Assembly (NCBI GenBank): GCA_017619885.1
Contig: JAFZRM010000164.1
Span: 1-36,833, forward strand
Direction: 5' to 3'
DNA length: 36,833 bases
DNA from: Clostridia bacterium
Lineage (GTDB): Bacteria > Bacillota > Clostridia > Oscillospirales > CAG-272
The notes under the pieces are model-generated. The model ran no database searches, was not told where the DNA came from, and worked only from the letters and a program-made list of their open reading frames with translations. This document shows positions 1 through 7,227 of the stretch, one piece after another. Within the stretch, counting starts at the first letter, position 1, and every line of letters starts with the position of its first letter. The position numbers and the translations under genes are program-made.

Positions 1-1
1 C

Positions 2-265
2 CTCATGGAGCACCCCGCGATACTCGAGTGCGCCGTTACCGGCGTGCCTCACGAGATACGCGGCATGGTCGTCAAAGCCACGATAGTGCTGACAAAGGGA
101 TATACGCCGTCGGACGAGCTTGCGAAAGAGATACAGAACTACGTCAAGACTCATACGGCGCCGTACAAATATCCGCGCATCGTCGAGTTCGTAGACGAGC
201 TTCCCAAGACCGCGAGCGGCAAAATTAAGCGTGTCGAGATCCGTGCGAAGGATCTTGCAAAATAA
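2..265 (+). CDS. Acyl-CoA synthetase (AMP-forming), C-terminal fragment
   Basis: This is the last 87 codons of an adenylate-forming enzyme whose start lies upstream of the window. Such enzymes activate a carboxylic acid with ATP and transfer it to CoA. The visible part is the mobile C-terminal domain (AMP-binding_C): an [18 protein letters not shown] start typical of this fold and, near the end, [10 protein letters not shown], whose lysine is the catalytic lysine of the adenylation step. The wording (KAFIVL-like strand, then [26 protein letters not shown]) is closest to the medium-chain or acetyl-type acyl-CoA synthetases. Substrate cannot be decided from this piece. The next gene starts 35 bp later on the same strand, so it may share a transcript with the sugar genes, although a promoter-like site lies in the gap. 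Confidence 0.85.
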   Translation, partial: LMEHPAILECAVTGVPHEIRGMVVKATIVLTKGYTPSDELAKEIQNYVKTHTAPYKYPRIVEFVDELPKTASGKIKRVEIRAKDLAK

Positions 266-283
266 ATGAATATCATTTTTATA
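255..283 (+). promoter_or_regulatory. Possible sigma-A promoter for the sorE-like operon
   Basis: TTGCAA at 255-260 and TTTATA at 278-283 are separated by 17 bp, a good fit to a housekeeping promoter. It overlaps the end of the acyl-CoA synthetase gene and would give a leader of only about 10 nt before the AAAGGAG ribosome binding site of the next gene. The short leader and the imperfect -10 keep this tentative. Confidence 0.3.
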
Positions 284-300
284 CCAAAGGAGCAACCGTT

Positions 301-1575
301 ATGAAAACAAAAGCAGTCAGACTGTACGGTGTTAACGACCTCAGGCTTGAGGAATTCGAGCTCCCCGAGATCAGGGACGACGAGATCCTCGCCAAGATCG
401 TATCGGACAGCATTTGCATGTCTTCCCACAAGGCCGCCATGCAGGGCGCCAATCACAAGAGAGTCCCGAACGACGTAGCCGACAACCCCGTTATAATCGG
501 TCACGAGTTCTGCGGCGTCATAGAAGCCGTCGGCAGCAAATGGGCAGACAAGTATAAAGCAGGAGATAAATTCACGATCCAGCCCGCCCTCAACCAGAAG
601 GACGATCCGCTCGCAGCGCCCGGCTATTCTTTCAAGTATATCGGCGGCGACGCGACGTACGTCGTAATACCCGCTCCGGTAATGGAGCTCAACTGCCTGC
701 TCCCCTATAACGGAGAAGCGTTCTTCTACGGAAGCCTGTCTGAACCGATGTCCTGCATAATCGGCGGATTTCATGCCAATTATCATACCGTGCGCGGCAA
801 ATACGTGCACAGCATGGGCATAGTCGAAGGCGGAAACTGCGCGATACTCGCCGGCGTCGGCCCGATGGGACTCGGCGCGATAGATTACGCGATCCACGGC
901 GACAGACGCCCCGGACTGCTCGTAGTCACCGATATAGACGACGCCAGACTCGAACGCGCCGCTTCAATTCTCACCGTTGAGGACGCCGCGGCTCACGGAG
1001 TCAAGCTCGTATATCTGAACACGAATCTCCAGACTCATCCCGACAACACGAACGAGAACATCCTCGCACTCACCGGCGGCAAGGGCTTCGACGACGTATT
1101 CGTATTCGCTCCCGTCAAACCCGTCGTCGAACAGGGCGACGCGCTGCTCGGAACCGACGGCTGTCTCAACTTCTTCGCCGGCCCGACGAGAACGGATTTC
1201 TCGGCGATGTTCAACTTCTACAACGTACACTACAGCTCCACTCATATAGTCGGCACGAGCGGCGGCAACACTGACGACATGCTCGAATACGTCGAGCTGA
1301 TGAACCAGGGCAGACTCAATCCCGCCGCGATGATCACACACGTCGGCGGACTCAATGCCGTCGTCAACACCACGATCGACCTCGACAAGATCCCCGGCGG
1401 CAAGAAGCTCGTTTACACGCACATCGATATGCCGCTGACCGCACTTACCGACATGGCGGAGCTCGGCAAGACCGATCCGATGATGGCGAAGCTTGCGGAA
1501 ATAGTCGACAGATACAACGGGCTCTGGAGCGCAGAGGCCGAGAAATATCTGCTTGCGCACGCTAAACAGATCTGA
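301..1575 (+). CDS. SorE-like zinc-dependent dehydrogenase (L-sorbose-1-phosphate reductase family)
   Basis: This is a medium-chain dehydrogenase/reductase of 424 residues. It matches the layout of Klebsiella SorE, which reduces L-sorbose 1-phosphate to D-glucitol 6-phosphate: the stretch ISDSICMSSHKAA, then HKRVPNDVADNPVIIGHE, the LSEPMSCIIGGFHANYHT segment, FNFYNVHYSSTHIVGTSGG, and IPGGKKL near the end. Catalytic zinc ligands are likely Cys39, His68 and Glu69. The four-cysteine structural zinc lobe of classical alcohol dehydrogenases is absent. The nucleotide-binding fold carries GVGPMGLGA. AAAGGAG 9 nt before the ATG fixes the start. The next gene begins 30 bp later and contains a SorD/GutD-like domain, the enzyme that follows SorE in sorbose breakdown. 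That supports a role on a phosphorylated ketose or polyol, but the substrate is inferred. Confidence 0.85.
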   Translation: MKTKAVRLYGVNDLRLEEFELPEIRDDEILAKIVSDSICMSSHKAAMQGANHKRVPNDVADNPVIIGHEFCGVIEAVGSKWADKYKAGDKFTIQPALNQKDDPLAAPGYSFKYIGGDATYVVIPAPVMELNCLLPYNGEAFFYGSLSEPMSCIIGGFHANYHTVRGKYVHSMGIVEGGNCAILAGVGPMGLGAIDYAIHGDRRPGLLVVTDIDDARLERAASILTVEDAAAHGVKLVYLNTNLQTHPDNTNENILALTGGKGFDDVFVFAPVKPVVEQGDALLGTDGCLNFFAGPTRTDFSAMFNFYNVHYSSTHIVGTSGGNTDDMLEYVELMNQGRLNPAAMITHVGGLNAVVNTTIDLDKIPGGKKLVYTHIDMPLTALTDMAELGKTDPMMAKLAEIVDRYNGLWSAEAEKYLLAHAKQI

Positions 1576-1605
1576 AAGTATAATCTGAAAGGATGAATAT
1601 AAATC

Positions 1606-3591
1606 ATGACGATCAATGAAGGTCTCTCCGCACTTGTTGAGTTTTCTCATAAGTACGGCTCAAATCCCGAATTCGTTCTTGCCGGCGGCGGCAACACCTC
1701 CTTCAAGACGGATGAATTCCTTTTCATAAAAGGCTCAGGATCCTCGCTTTCCACCATCAAAGCCGAGCAGTTCGTAAAAATGGACCGCGTGGCTCTGAAC
1801 GAAATGTGGCAGAAGACGTATCCGATCGACGAAGCCGAAAGAGAAGCGGCTGTCCTGTCCGATATGATGGACGCGCGCTGCAAGGGCGAGGAAGCCAAGC
1901 GCCCGAGCGTTGAAACGCTTCTGCACAATCTGCTCAAACAGCAGTTCGTGCTTCACGTACATCCCGCGATCGTAAACGGTCTCACCTGCTCGAAGGAAGG
2001 CTCCGAAGCAATGTTCAGACTGTTCCCGGATGCGATCTGGGTACCGTCCACAAAGCCCGGCTACATCCTCGCGGCATACTGCAGAAAAGCCGTTCTCGAA
2101 TACGTGAACACCCATAATAAGACGCCCAACGTCATATTCCTTGAAAATCACGGCATATTCTACGGCGCCGACTCAGTAGAGGAACTCGACCGCGTCGTCG
2201 CTGACGTCATGGACAAGCTGAAGACCTGCGTCAAAAGATATCCCGATCTTTCTCCAGTCGAGACCGACAGACAGAGAGCCTCTCTCATCGCTCCCGCGAT
2301 AAGGATGCTTTACTCGAACACCGAGCTTTCAAGCGTGCTTTACACCGCGAACAAAGAGATCCTGAAATTCGCGGAAAGCAGAGAAGCGTTCGAGCCGCTC
2401 TACAAGAGCTATTCGCCCGACCATATCGTATACTGCAAAGCCTACGCTTTGTATGTTGAAGACAGCGGCGACATCGAACAGGTCTACGCTGATCTGAAAG
2501 CCGGATTCGAGAAATTCAATACCGAGCTCGGCTACAAGCCGAAGATAGTATTCGTACAGGGTCTCGGCATGTTCAGCATCGGCACGACGCATAAGAACGC
2601 CGCGGTCGCCGCGGAAGTCTTCCAGGATATGATAAAGATCGCGGTCTACGCCGAATCATTCGGCGGTTACAACCCGATGACCGACGAGCTTATAAACTTC
2701 ATCACAAACTGGGAAGTCGAATCCTACCGCTCTAAAGTTTCTCTTGCCGGCGCCGGCGCAAAGCGTCTGTCCGAGAAGATAACGGTCGTTACCGGATCAG
2801 CTCAGGGCTTCGGCAAGGGCATCGCGGAAGAGCTCGCAAAAGACGGCGCGTACGTCGTCATCGCCGACATCCCGAAGCAGGCTGAGCTTTCCGCCAAGGT
2901 CGTCGAAGAGATAAACGAAGCGAACGGAGCCGGCAAGGCGATATCGCTCGACGTCGACGTTTCAAACGAGGAACTCGTTGAAAAGCTGCTCATCGAGACC
3001 GTTCTCAACTTCGGCGGCATCGACGTATTCGTCTCCAACGCCGGCATCGCGATCGCCGGAAACGTCGAGGAGATGACGAAGCAGCGCTTCGAACTCGTCA
3101 CCGCGATAAACTACACCGGTTATTATCTCTGCACGAAATACGCGAGCAGATATATGAAGATCCAGCACAGATTCGCGCCCGATTACATGGCCGACATCGT
3201 GACCGTCAACTCGAAATCCGGTCTTGAAGGTTCGAACAAGAACTTCGCGTACGCCGGCTCGAAATTCGGCGGCATAGGTCTTACCCAGTCGTTCGCGCTC
3301 GAGCTCGTCGATTACAACATCAAGGTCAACGCGGTATGCCCGGGAAACTATCTCGACGGTCCGCTGTGGAGCGACCCCGTCAAGGGTCTGTTCGTCCAGT
3401 ACCTCAACGCCGGCAAAGTCCCGGGTGCTAAGACCGTTGAAGACGTGCGCGCGTTCTACATGAGCAAAACGCCGATCAAACGCGGCTGTCTGCCCGCCGA
3501 CGTCGCACGCGCGATCACGTACGTGGTCGAGCAGAAGTACGAGACCGGCCAGGCCGTCCCCGTTACCGGCGGTCAGATAATGCTCAACTGA
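1606..3591 (+). CDS. Bifunctional class II aldolase / short-chain dehydrogenase fusion
   Basis: This 661-residue protein has two domains. Residues 1 to about 370 are a class II aldolase/adducin fold (rhamnulose- or fuculose-1-phosphate aldolase type): GGGNTS at 27-32, the zinc pair His117 and His119 in LHVHP, and His182 in NHGIFYG. Residues 390-661 are a short-chain dehydrogenase: TGSAQGFG at 396-403 for NAD(P), NAG at 478-480, Ser538, and Tyr549 with Lys553 in YAGSK. Its C-terminal segment (NYLDGPLW, TPIKRGC, TGQAVPVTGGQIM) resembles sorbitol-6-phosphate dehydrogenase SrlD/SorD. The overall architecture is that of RhaEW/YuxG, which cleaves rhamnulose 1-phosphate to DHAP and lactaldehyde and oxidises the lactaldehyde. 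With a SorE-like neighbour the true substrate is open: either a deoxyketose-1-phosphate or a sorbose/sorbitol phosphate. All catalytic residues appear present. An AAAGGA motif lies about 12 nt before the ATG. Confidence 0.88.
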   Translation: MTINEGLSALVEFSHKYGSNPEFVLAGGGNTSFKTDEFLFIKGSGSSLSTIKAEQFVKMDRVALNEMWQKTYPIDEAEREAAVLSDMMDARCKGEEAKRPSVETLLHNLLKQQFVLHVHPAIVNGLTCSKEGSEAMFRLFPDAIWVPSTKPGYILAAYCRKAVLEYVNTHNKTPNVIFLENHGIFYGADSVEELDRVVADVMDKLKTCVKRYPDLSPVETDRQRASLIAPAIRMLYSNTELSSVLYTANKEILKFAESREAFEPLYKSYSPDHIVYCKAYALYVEDSGDIEQVYADLKAGFEKFNTELGYKPKIVFVQGLGMFSIGTTHKNAAVAAEVFQDMIKIAVYAESFGGYNPMTDELINFITNWEVESYRSKVSLAGAGAKRLSEKITVVTGSAQGFGKGIAEELAKDGAYVVIADIPKQAELSAKVVEEINEANGAGKAISLDVDVSNEELVEKLLIETVLNFGGIDVFVSNAGIAIAGNVEEMTKQRFELVTAINYTGYYLCTKYASRYMKIQHRFAPDYMADIVTVNSKSGLEGSNKNFAYAGSKFGGIGLTQSFALELVDYNIKVNAVCPGNYLDGPLWSDPVKGLFVQYLNAGKVPGAKTVEDVRAFYMSKTPIKRGCLPADVARAITYVVEQKYETGQAVPVTGGQIMLN

Positions 3592-3602
3592 CGGAGGCTT
3601 TT

Positions 3603-4874
3603 ATGAGCGATCTCGTATTGAAGCTTAACGATAACGACGTCAGCGTCAGACTTGACGCTCTGCGGCAGATAAAGAAGCTTACCGACGAAGGTAAGCTTCC
3701 GCTTCCGCCCGAGACGGAGTACGTCAATAACCACATCCACACGCAGTATTCATTCTCCCCGTATTCGCCGACTAAAGCGCTTTATATGGCGTGGCAGGCG
3801 GGTCTGAAGACCGCGGGCATTATGGACCACGATTCCGTAGGCGGAATACGCGAGTTCATCGAAGCCGGAAAGATCCTCGGCATGCCCATAACCTGCGGCA
3901 TGGAGATACGCGCGGATATGAGCAAGACCGCGCTGAACGGCAAAAAGATAAACAACCCGGACCAGAAATCGGTAGCGTACGTCGCACTTCACGGTATCCC
4001 TCATCAGAGCATAGATATGATAGAGGAATTCATAAGACCGTACCGCGCGAAGAGGAACGAGCGCAACAGGAAAATGTGTGAGAACATAACGGAACTTGTA
4101 GCGCCGTACGGCCTCGATCTCGATTTCGACCGCGACGTTCTGCCGCTTTCAAAGGCGGCGGAAGGCGGCTCCGTGACCGAGCGTCATATACTTTTCGCGC
4201 TCGCAAAGAAAGTGACCGCGAAATATCCGACGCCCGTTCAGGTCGTTGATTTCTTCAAGAACGATATGCACGTCGCGATGAGCGCGAAGGTCGAAGCGCA
4301 GATATTGAACGGTGAAAACACGCCCGACTTCTACGAGTACGATATACTGGGCGCTCTCAAAGCCGAGATGGTAGAGAAATTCTACATCGACGCCGACGAG
4401 GAATGCCCGTCGATCTACGATTATATCGACATATGCGAAAAGAGCGGGGCGATCTCGGCTTACGCGTATCTCGGCGACGTCGGCGATTCGGTTACCGGCG
4501 ACAAGAAGACGCAGAAATTCGAAGACGATTATCTGCCGCTTCTGTTCGATACGCTGAAGGAACTCGGATTCAACGCGGTGACTTACATGCCGACGAGGAA
4601 CACCGAAGCTCAGCTGCGCCGCGTGATGGAATACTGCGACAGATACAATCTGTTCCAGATAAGCGGCGTCGATATCAACTCGCCGCGTCAGGAATTCATT
4701 TGCCGCCAGCTCGACAATCCGCTTTACGCGCATCTCGTCGACGCGACGTACGCGCTGATCGGAGCGGAGAACGAGGCGACGAAGGACTTGAAGAACGCGA
4801 TGTTCTCACCCAAAACGGAACTTGAGATGCCCGGCGTAAAGGACCGTATAGCGTATTATAAAACAAAAGCGTAA
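3603..4874 (+). CDS. PHP-domain metal-dependent phosphoesterase
   Basis: This 423-residue protein has a PHP (polymerase and histidinol phosphatase) domain, a TIM-barrel-like metallo-phosphoesterase fold. Metal-binding motifs visible are HIHTQYSFSP (His44, His46) and DHDS at 75-78, followed by the usual conserved glutamate (CGMEIRADM). It is longer than simple TrpH/YciV phosphatases of about 290 residues; the C-terminal 200 residues include further probable metal or substrate residues (GDVGDS, GVDINSPRQEF). ACGGAGG sits just before the ATG, 11 bp after the aldolase/dehydrogenase stop, so it is surely in the same operon. It could remove phosphate from a sugar phosphate made by the two preceding enzymes; that role is inferred, and no substrate can be read from the sequence. 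Confidence 0.85.
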   Translation: MSDLVLKLNDNDVSVRLDALRQIKKLTDEGKLPLPPETEYVNNHIHTQYSFSPYSPTKALYMAWQAGLKTAGIMDHDSVGGIREFIEAGKILGMPITCGMEIRADMSKTALNGKKINNPDQKSVAYVALHGIPHQSIDMIEEFIRPYRAKRNERNRKMCENITELVAPYGLDLDFDRDVLPLSKAAEGGSVTERHILFALAKKVTAKYPTPVQVVDFFKNDMHVAMSAKVEAQILNGENTPDFYEYDILGALKAEMVEKFYIDADEECPSIYDYIDICEKSGAISAYAYLGDVGDSVTGDKKTQKFEDDYLPLLFDTLKELGFNAVTYMPTRNTEAQLRRVMEYCDRYNLFQISGVDINSPRQEFICRQLDNPLYAHLVDATYALIGAENEATKDLKNAMFSPKTELEMPGVKDRIAYYKTKA

Positions 4875-4883
4875 CGGGCAAAC

Positions 4884-4926
4884 GCGGCGGCGACGCCGCA
4901 CGAAGCTGCCTCCGCACCGGAGCAGC
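4884..4926 (+). other. Two adjacent GC-rich hairpins between the PHP gene and prfB
   Basis: GCGGCG-GCGA-CGCCGC (4884-4899) forms a 6-bp stem closed by a GNRA tetraloop. It is followed by GCTG-C-CTCCG-CAC-CGGAG-CAGC (4905-4926), a 9-bp stem with one bulged C. Neither has a U-run, so they are not canonical terminators. They lie in the prfB leader, ending about 25 nt before its GGAGGA site. They may mark a processed or protected 3' end of the sugar operon, or influence prfB translation. Confidence 0.5.
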
Positions 4927-4964
4927 CGATAAACACAGCTGAAACGACACGGAGGACGGCTCTG

Positions 4965-6074
4965 ATGATAATACAATTAGAAGAAGCAAAACTTAAACTC
5001 GGATCGCTCAAAGACCAGGTAAGCGAATACGGCAAAACGATCAGGATAGACGAGCTGCGCGCCACAGCCGCGGAGATGAACGCGGCGATGGAAGCGTCGG
5101 ATTTCTGGAACGATCAGGCGGGCGCCACGAAGCACCTGCAGCAGCTGAAAGTGGTCAAGGACAAGATCGACGTTTTCGACAAGCTGAAAGCAGACGTCGA
5201 CGACACGTACGATCTTATCGAGATGTCGATCGAGGACGGCGACGATTCCAATACGGAAGAATTCCTGGCTGACGTCGCGGGCATCGAGGAAAAGCTCGAG
5301 CACCTGAATATCGAAGTCCTGCTCTCGGGCGAATACGACAGGAACAACGCGATCGTATCATTCCACCCCGGCGCCGGCGGCACCGAGGCTCAGGACTGGG
5401 CGCAGATGCTGTACAGGATGTACACGCGCTGGGGCGAGAAAAACGGTTACAAAGTCAAGCTCGTCGACTGGCTCGACGGAGAAGAAGCCGGCATCAAGAG
5501 CGCGACGATAACGATCGAGGGCACAAACGCTTACGGTTATCTCAAAAGCGAAAACGGCGTGCACAGACTCGTCCGCGTGTCGCCTTTCGACGCGTCGGGC
5601 AGACGTCACACGTCGTTCGCGTCGGTCGAGGTAACGCCGGAAATGGACGATACCGCCGACATTGAGATCCGCGACGAGGACCTCGAGATCACGACGCATA
5701 AATCGAGCGGCGCCGGCGGTCAGCATATAAACAAGACCGAGTCCGCCATAAGGATCGTGCACAAGCCGACCGGCATCGTCGTTGGATGTCAGACGGAGCG
5801 CAGCCAGCTGCAGAACAAGGAGACCGCGCTGAAAATGCTGAAAAGCAAGCTCGTTGAGATCAAGCTGCGCGAGAATCTGGAAAAGATCGAAGACATCACG
5901 GGTGAAAAGTCGAATATCGAATGGGGCTCGCAGATACGCTCATACGTTTTCATGCCCTACACGCTCGTAAAAGACACCCGCACCGGTTACGAGACCGGTA
6001 ACATACAGGCCGTTATGGACGGAGATCTTGACGGCTTCATAAACGCTTATCTCAGAATGTTCGTAAAGATATGA
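4965..6074 (+). CDS. prfB: Peptide chain release factor 2
   Basis: RF2 reads UGA and UAA stop codons and triggers release of the finished peptide. At 369 residues it has the full family length. The codon-recognition motif SPF is at 206-208 (RVSPFDASGRRHTSF) and the catalytic GGQ at 251-253 (SSGAGGQHINKTESAI), with the peptidyl-transferase-facing region continuing in CQTERSQLQNK. The N-terminal helical domain (residues 1-110) is in the same frame as the rest. There is no CTTTGA slippery stop around codon 25, so expression does not need the programmed +1 frameshift found in E. coli and B. subtilis. GGAGGA at 4951-4956 precedes the ATG by 8 nt. A small membrane-protein gene follows 13 bp downstream. 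Confidence 0.97.
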   Translation: MIIQLEEAKLKLGSLKDQVSEYGKTIRIDELRATAAEMNAAMEASDFWNDQAGATKHLQQLKVVKDKIDVFDKLKADVDDTYDLIEMSIEDGDDSNTEEFLADVAGIEEKLEHLNIEVLLSGEYDRNNAIVSFHPGAGGTEAQDWAQMLYRMYTRWGEKNGYKVKLVDWLDGEEAGIKSATITIEGTNAYGYLKSENGVHRLVRVSPFDASGRRHTSFASVEVTPEMDDTADIEIRDEDLEITTHKSSGAGGQHINKTESAIRIVHKPTGIVVGCQTERSQLQNKETALKMLKSKLVEIKLRENLEKIEDITGEKSNIEWGSQIRSYVFMPYTLVKDTRTGYETGNIQAVMDGDLDGFINAYLRMFVKI

Positions 6075-6087
6075 AAGGAGCAATATC

Positions 6088-6495
6088 ATGAACGTAAAAA
6101 TGAATTTAAAAGCCGGTAAAGAAAAGTATAAGCAGAACGAGAGACTTGTGAATCTCATCACGGCGTTCACTCTTATCGTTCAGTTCGTCGCGGTGCTCAT
6201 CACGGCCATTGCGGCGGATAAGAAGGGAAAAGCGCCAAAGCTTATCGTCATACTCTCCGCGATCGGCGGCGCGATAGGCGGTTATTTCCTTTATAAAGAA
6301 GTAGCTGCTCCCGCAATATCGAAGAAAATAGCGGAATACACCGTCGGCAACGACGACGAAGGCTTCGATTTCGACGACGATCTCAACGCCTACTCCGAAT
6401 CCGTTGACGAACCCGATCTTTCCTGGTATGAAGATGACGACGAGGAAGTACCGGAAGAATCCGATGAGGATGAGGCGCCGGCAGACGAAGAATAA
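6088..6495 (+). CDS. Small two-helix membrane protein with acidic tail, unknown function
   Basis: This is a 135-residue protein of no recognised family. A basic N-terminus (MNVKMNLKAGKEKYKQNE) precedes a hydrophobic helix at about 20-42, a short KKGKAPK loop, and a second helix at about 51-70 (LIVILSAIGGAIGGYFLY). The last 50 residues are strongly acidic (DDEGFDFDDD, WYEDDDEEVPEESDEDEAP). The charge layout suggests that the acidic tail extends from the membrane and could bind cations or a basic partner. It follows prfB by 13 bp with an AAAGGAG site 8 nt before the ATG, so it is probably co-transcribed with prfB and ends at the terminator just downstream. I cannot propose a function. Confidence 0.75.
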   Translation: MNVKMNLKAGKEKYKQNERLVNLITAFTLIVQFVAVLITAIAADKKGKAPKLIVILSAIGGAIGGYFLYKEVAAPAISKKIAEYTVGNDDEGFDFDDDLNAYSESVDEPDLSWYEDDDEEVPEESDEDEAPADEE

Positions 6496-6509
6496 AAAAA
6501 GACAAAAAT

Positions 6510-6540
6510 AAAAACGTCCGAGAGGGCGTTTTTATTATTC
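6510..6540. terminator. Bidirectional intrinsic terminator
   Basis: AAAAACGTCC (6510-6519), loop GAGA, GGGCGTTTTT (6524-6533) form a 10-bp stem. T-rich sequence follows on the + strand and an A-rich tract precedes it, which becomes T-rich on the - strand. It sits between the end of the prfB operon (+) and the end of the convergent unknown membrane genes (-), so it can serve both. Confidence 0.85.
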
Positions 6541-6657
6541 GTAGCTGTATCTGAATCTTACGGCGGGATATACTGCCGCCGCAAACCGTAACGCCGGCCT
6601 GAACTTTATCGCGTAGCATCTGTCGCCGAATCTGAGTTTTTCCGGATGATACGGCAT
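6535..6657 (-). CDS. Possible 40-residue small protein, unknown
   Basis: A short reading frame starts with MPYHPEKLRFGDRCYAIK and ends ALRFAAAVYPAVRFRYSYE. It lies between the stop of the 180-residue membrane protein (27 bp upstream) and the bidirectional terminator, whose stem ends just beside its stop codon. The composition (basic and aromatic, no low-complexity bias) looks protein-like. An AAAGG abuts the ATG too closely to be a good ribosome binding site. In the same frame, upstream codons read IEEIKR and then meet a stop; another ATG 22 nt upstream is out of frame by one base. It may be a tiny gene or a frameshifted remnant of a slightly longer one. Confidence 0.3.
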   Translation of the reverse strand: MPYHPEKLRFGDRCYAIKFRPALRFAAAVYPAVRFRYSYE

Positions 6658-6684
6658 CCTTTTGATCTCTTCTATTCATAATAC

Positions 6685-7227
6685 TTATATTATATGCTGA
6701 CCCGTATATTCGTATATCCTTGCGTTGAACACGAGCTCGGGTATATCCGGTGAATCATTGAACGCAACGACGTAGCATTTCTCATTCTCCTGAGTATACA
6801 AACCTACAAGCTCATAAGTATACGTTACGAATTTTCCGTGATTTTCGAGCGTCAGAACGTATTTAACGTTTCTTTTTAAACGGGCGCCGTACGTTTCAAT
6901 CACCTGCTGGTGAAGGATGACGTCATGCGTTACCGTAAACCCGCCTTTTGAGACTTTATATCTTTTTTTGTTTTTTCTGTCTTGAATTATCAGATATGCA
7001 CAAAAAACGCCGCCGCATATGATAAGCAGGATAAGATACGAGATGTAGAAAAACACCTTCTTATCTGCAAATGCTTGTACGTCGTATACCACGACGAAAA
7101 CGACTCCGACCGCCAGCAATATCAATATTGCGGCAAATACGTATAGCACAGCGGAAGAACGGTTTTTGTCTTTCAGACGCTTTGATATGAATTCATCGTC
7201 AAACTGAATTTTTTCAGAATCATTCAT
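6685..7227 (-). CDS. Two-helix membrane protein, unknown function
   Basis: This is a 180-residue protein of no recognised family. A charged cytoplasmic start (about 24 residues) is followed by helices at about 25-48 (AVLYVFAAILILLAVGVVFVV) and 60-81 (FYISYLILLIICGGVFCAYL). A soluble C-terminal part of about 95 residues is rich in beta-type sequence (GGFTVTHDVILHQQ, KYVLTLENHGKFVTYTYELVG). Its start codon overlaps the stop of the upstream 360-residue membrane protein by 4 bp (ATGA), so the two are translationally coupled and probably act together. The C-terminal part resembles in style the end of that partner, both ending in a strand-rich domain with a tyrosine-rich finish. Its base composition is more AT-rich than the neighbouring genes. 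Confidence 0.7.
   Translation of the reverse strand: MNDSEKIQFDDEFISKRLKDKNRSSAVLYVFAAILILLAVGVVFVVVYDVQAFADKKVFFYISYLILLIICGGVFCAYLIIQDRKNKKRYKVSKGGFTVTHDVILHQQVIETYGARLKRNVKYVLTLENHGKFVTYTYELVGLYTQENEKCYVVAFNDSPDIPELVFNARIYEYTGQHII

Noticed and set aside
4965..5060. Programmed +1 frameshift site of prfB
   Set aside because: No UGA or CTTTGA motif interrupts the frame; the N-terminal domain is continuous with the rest.
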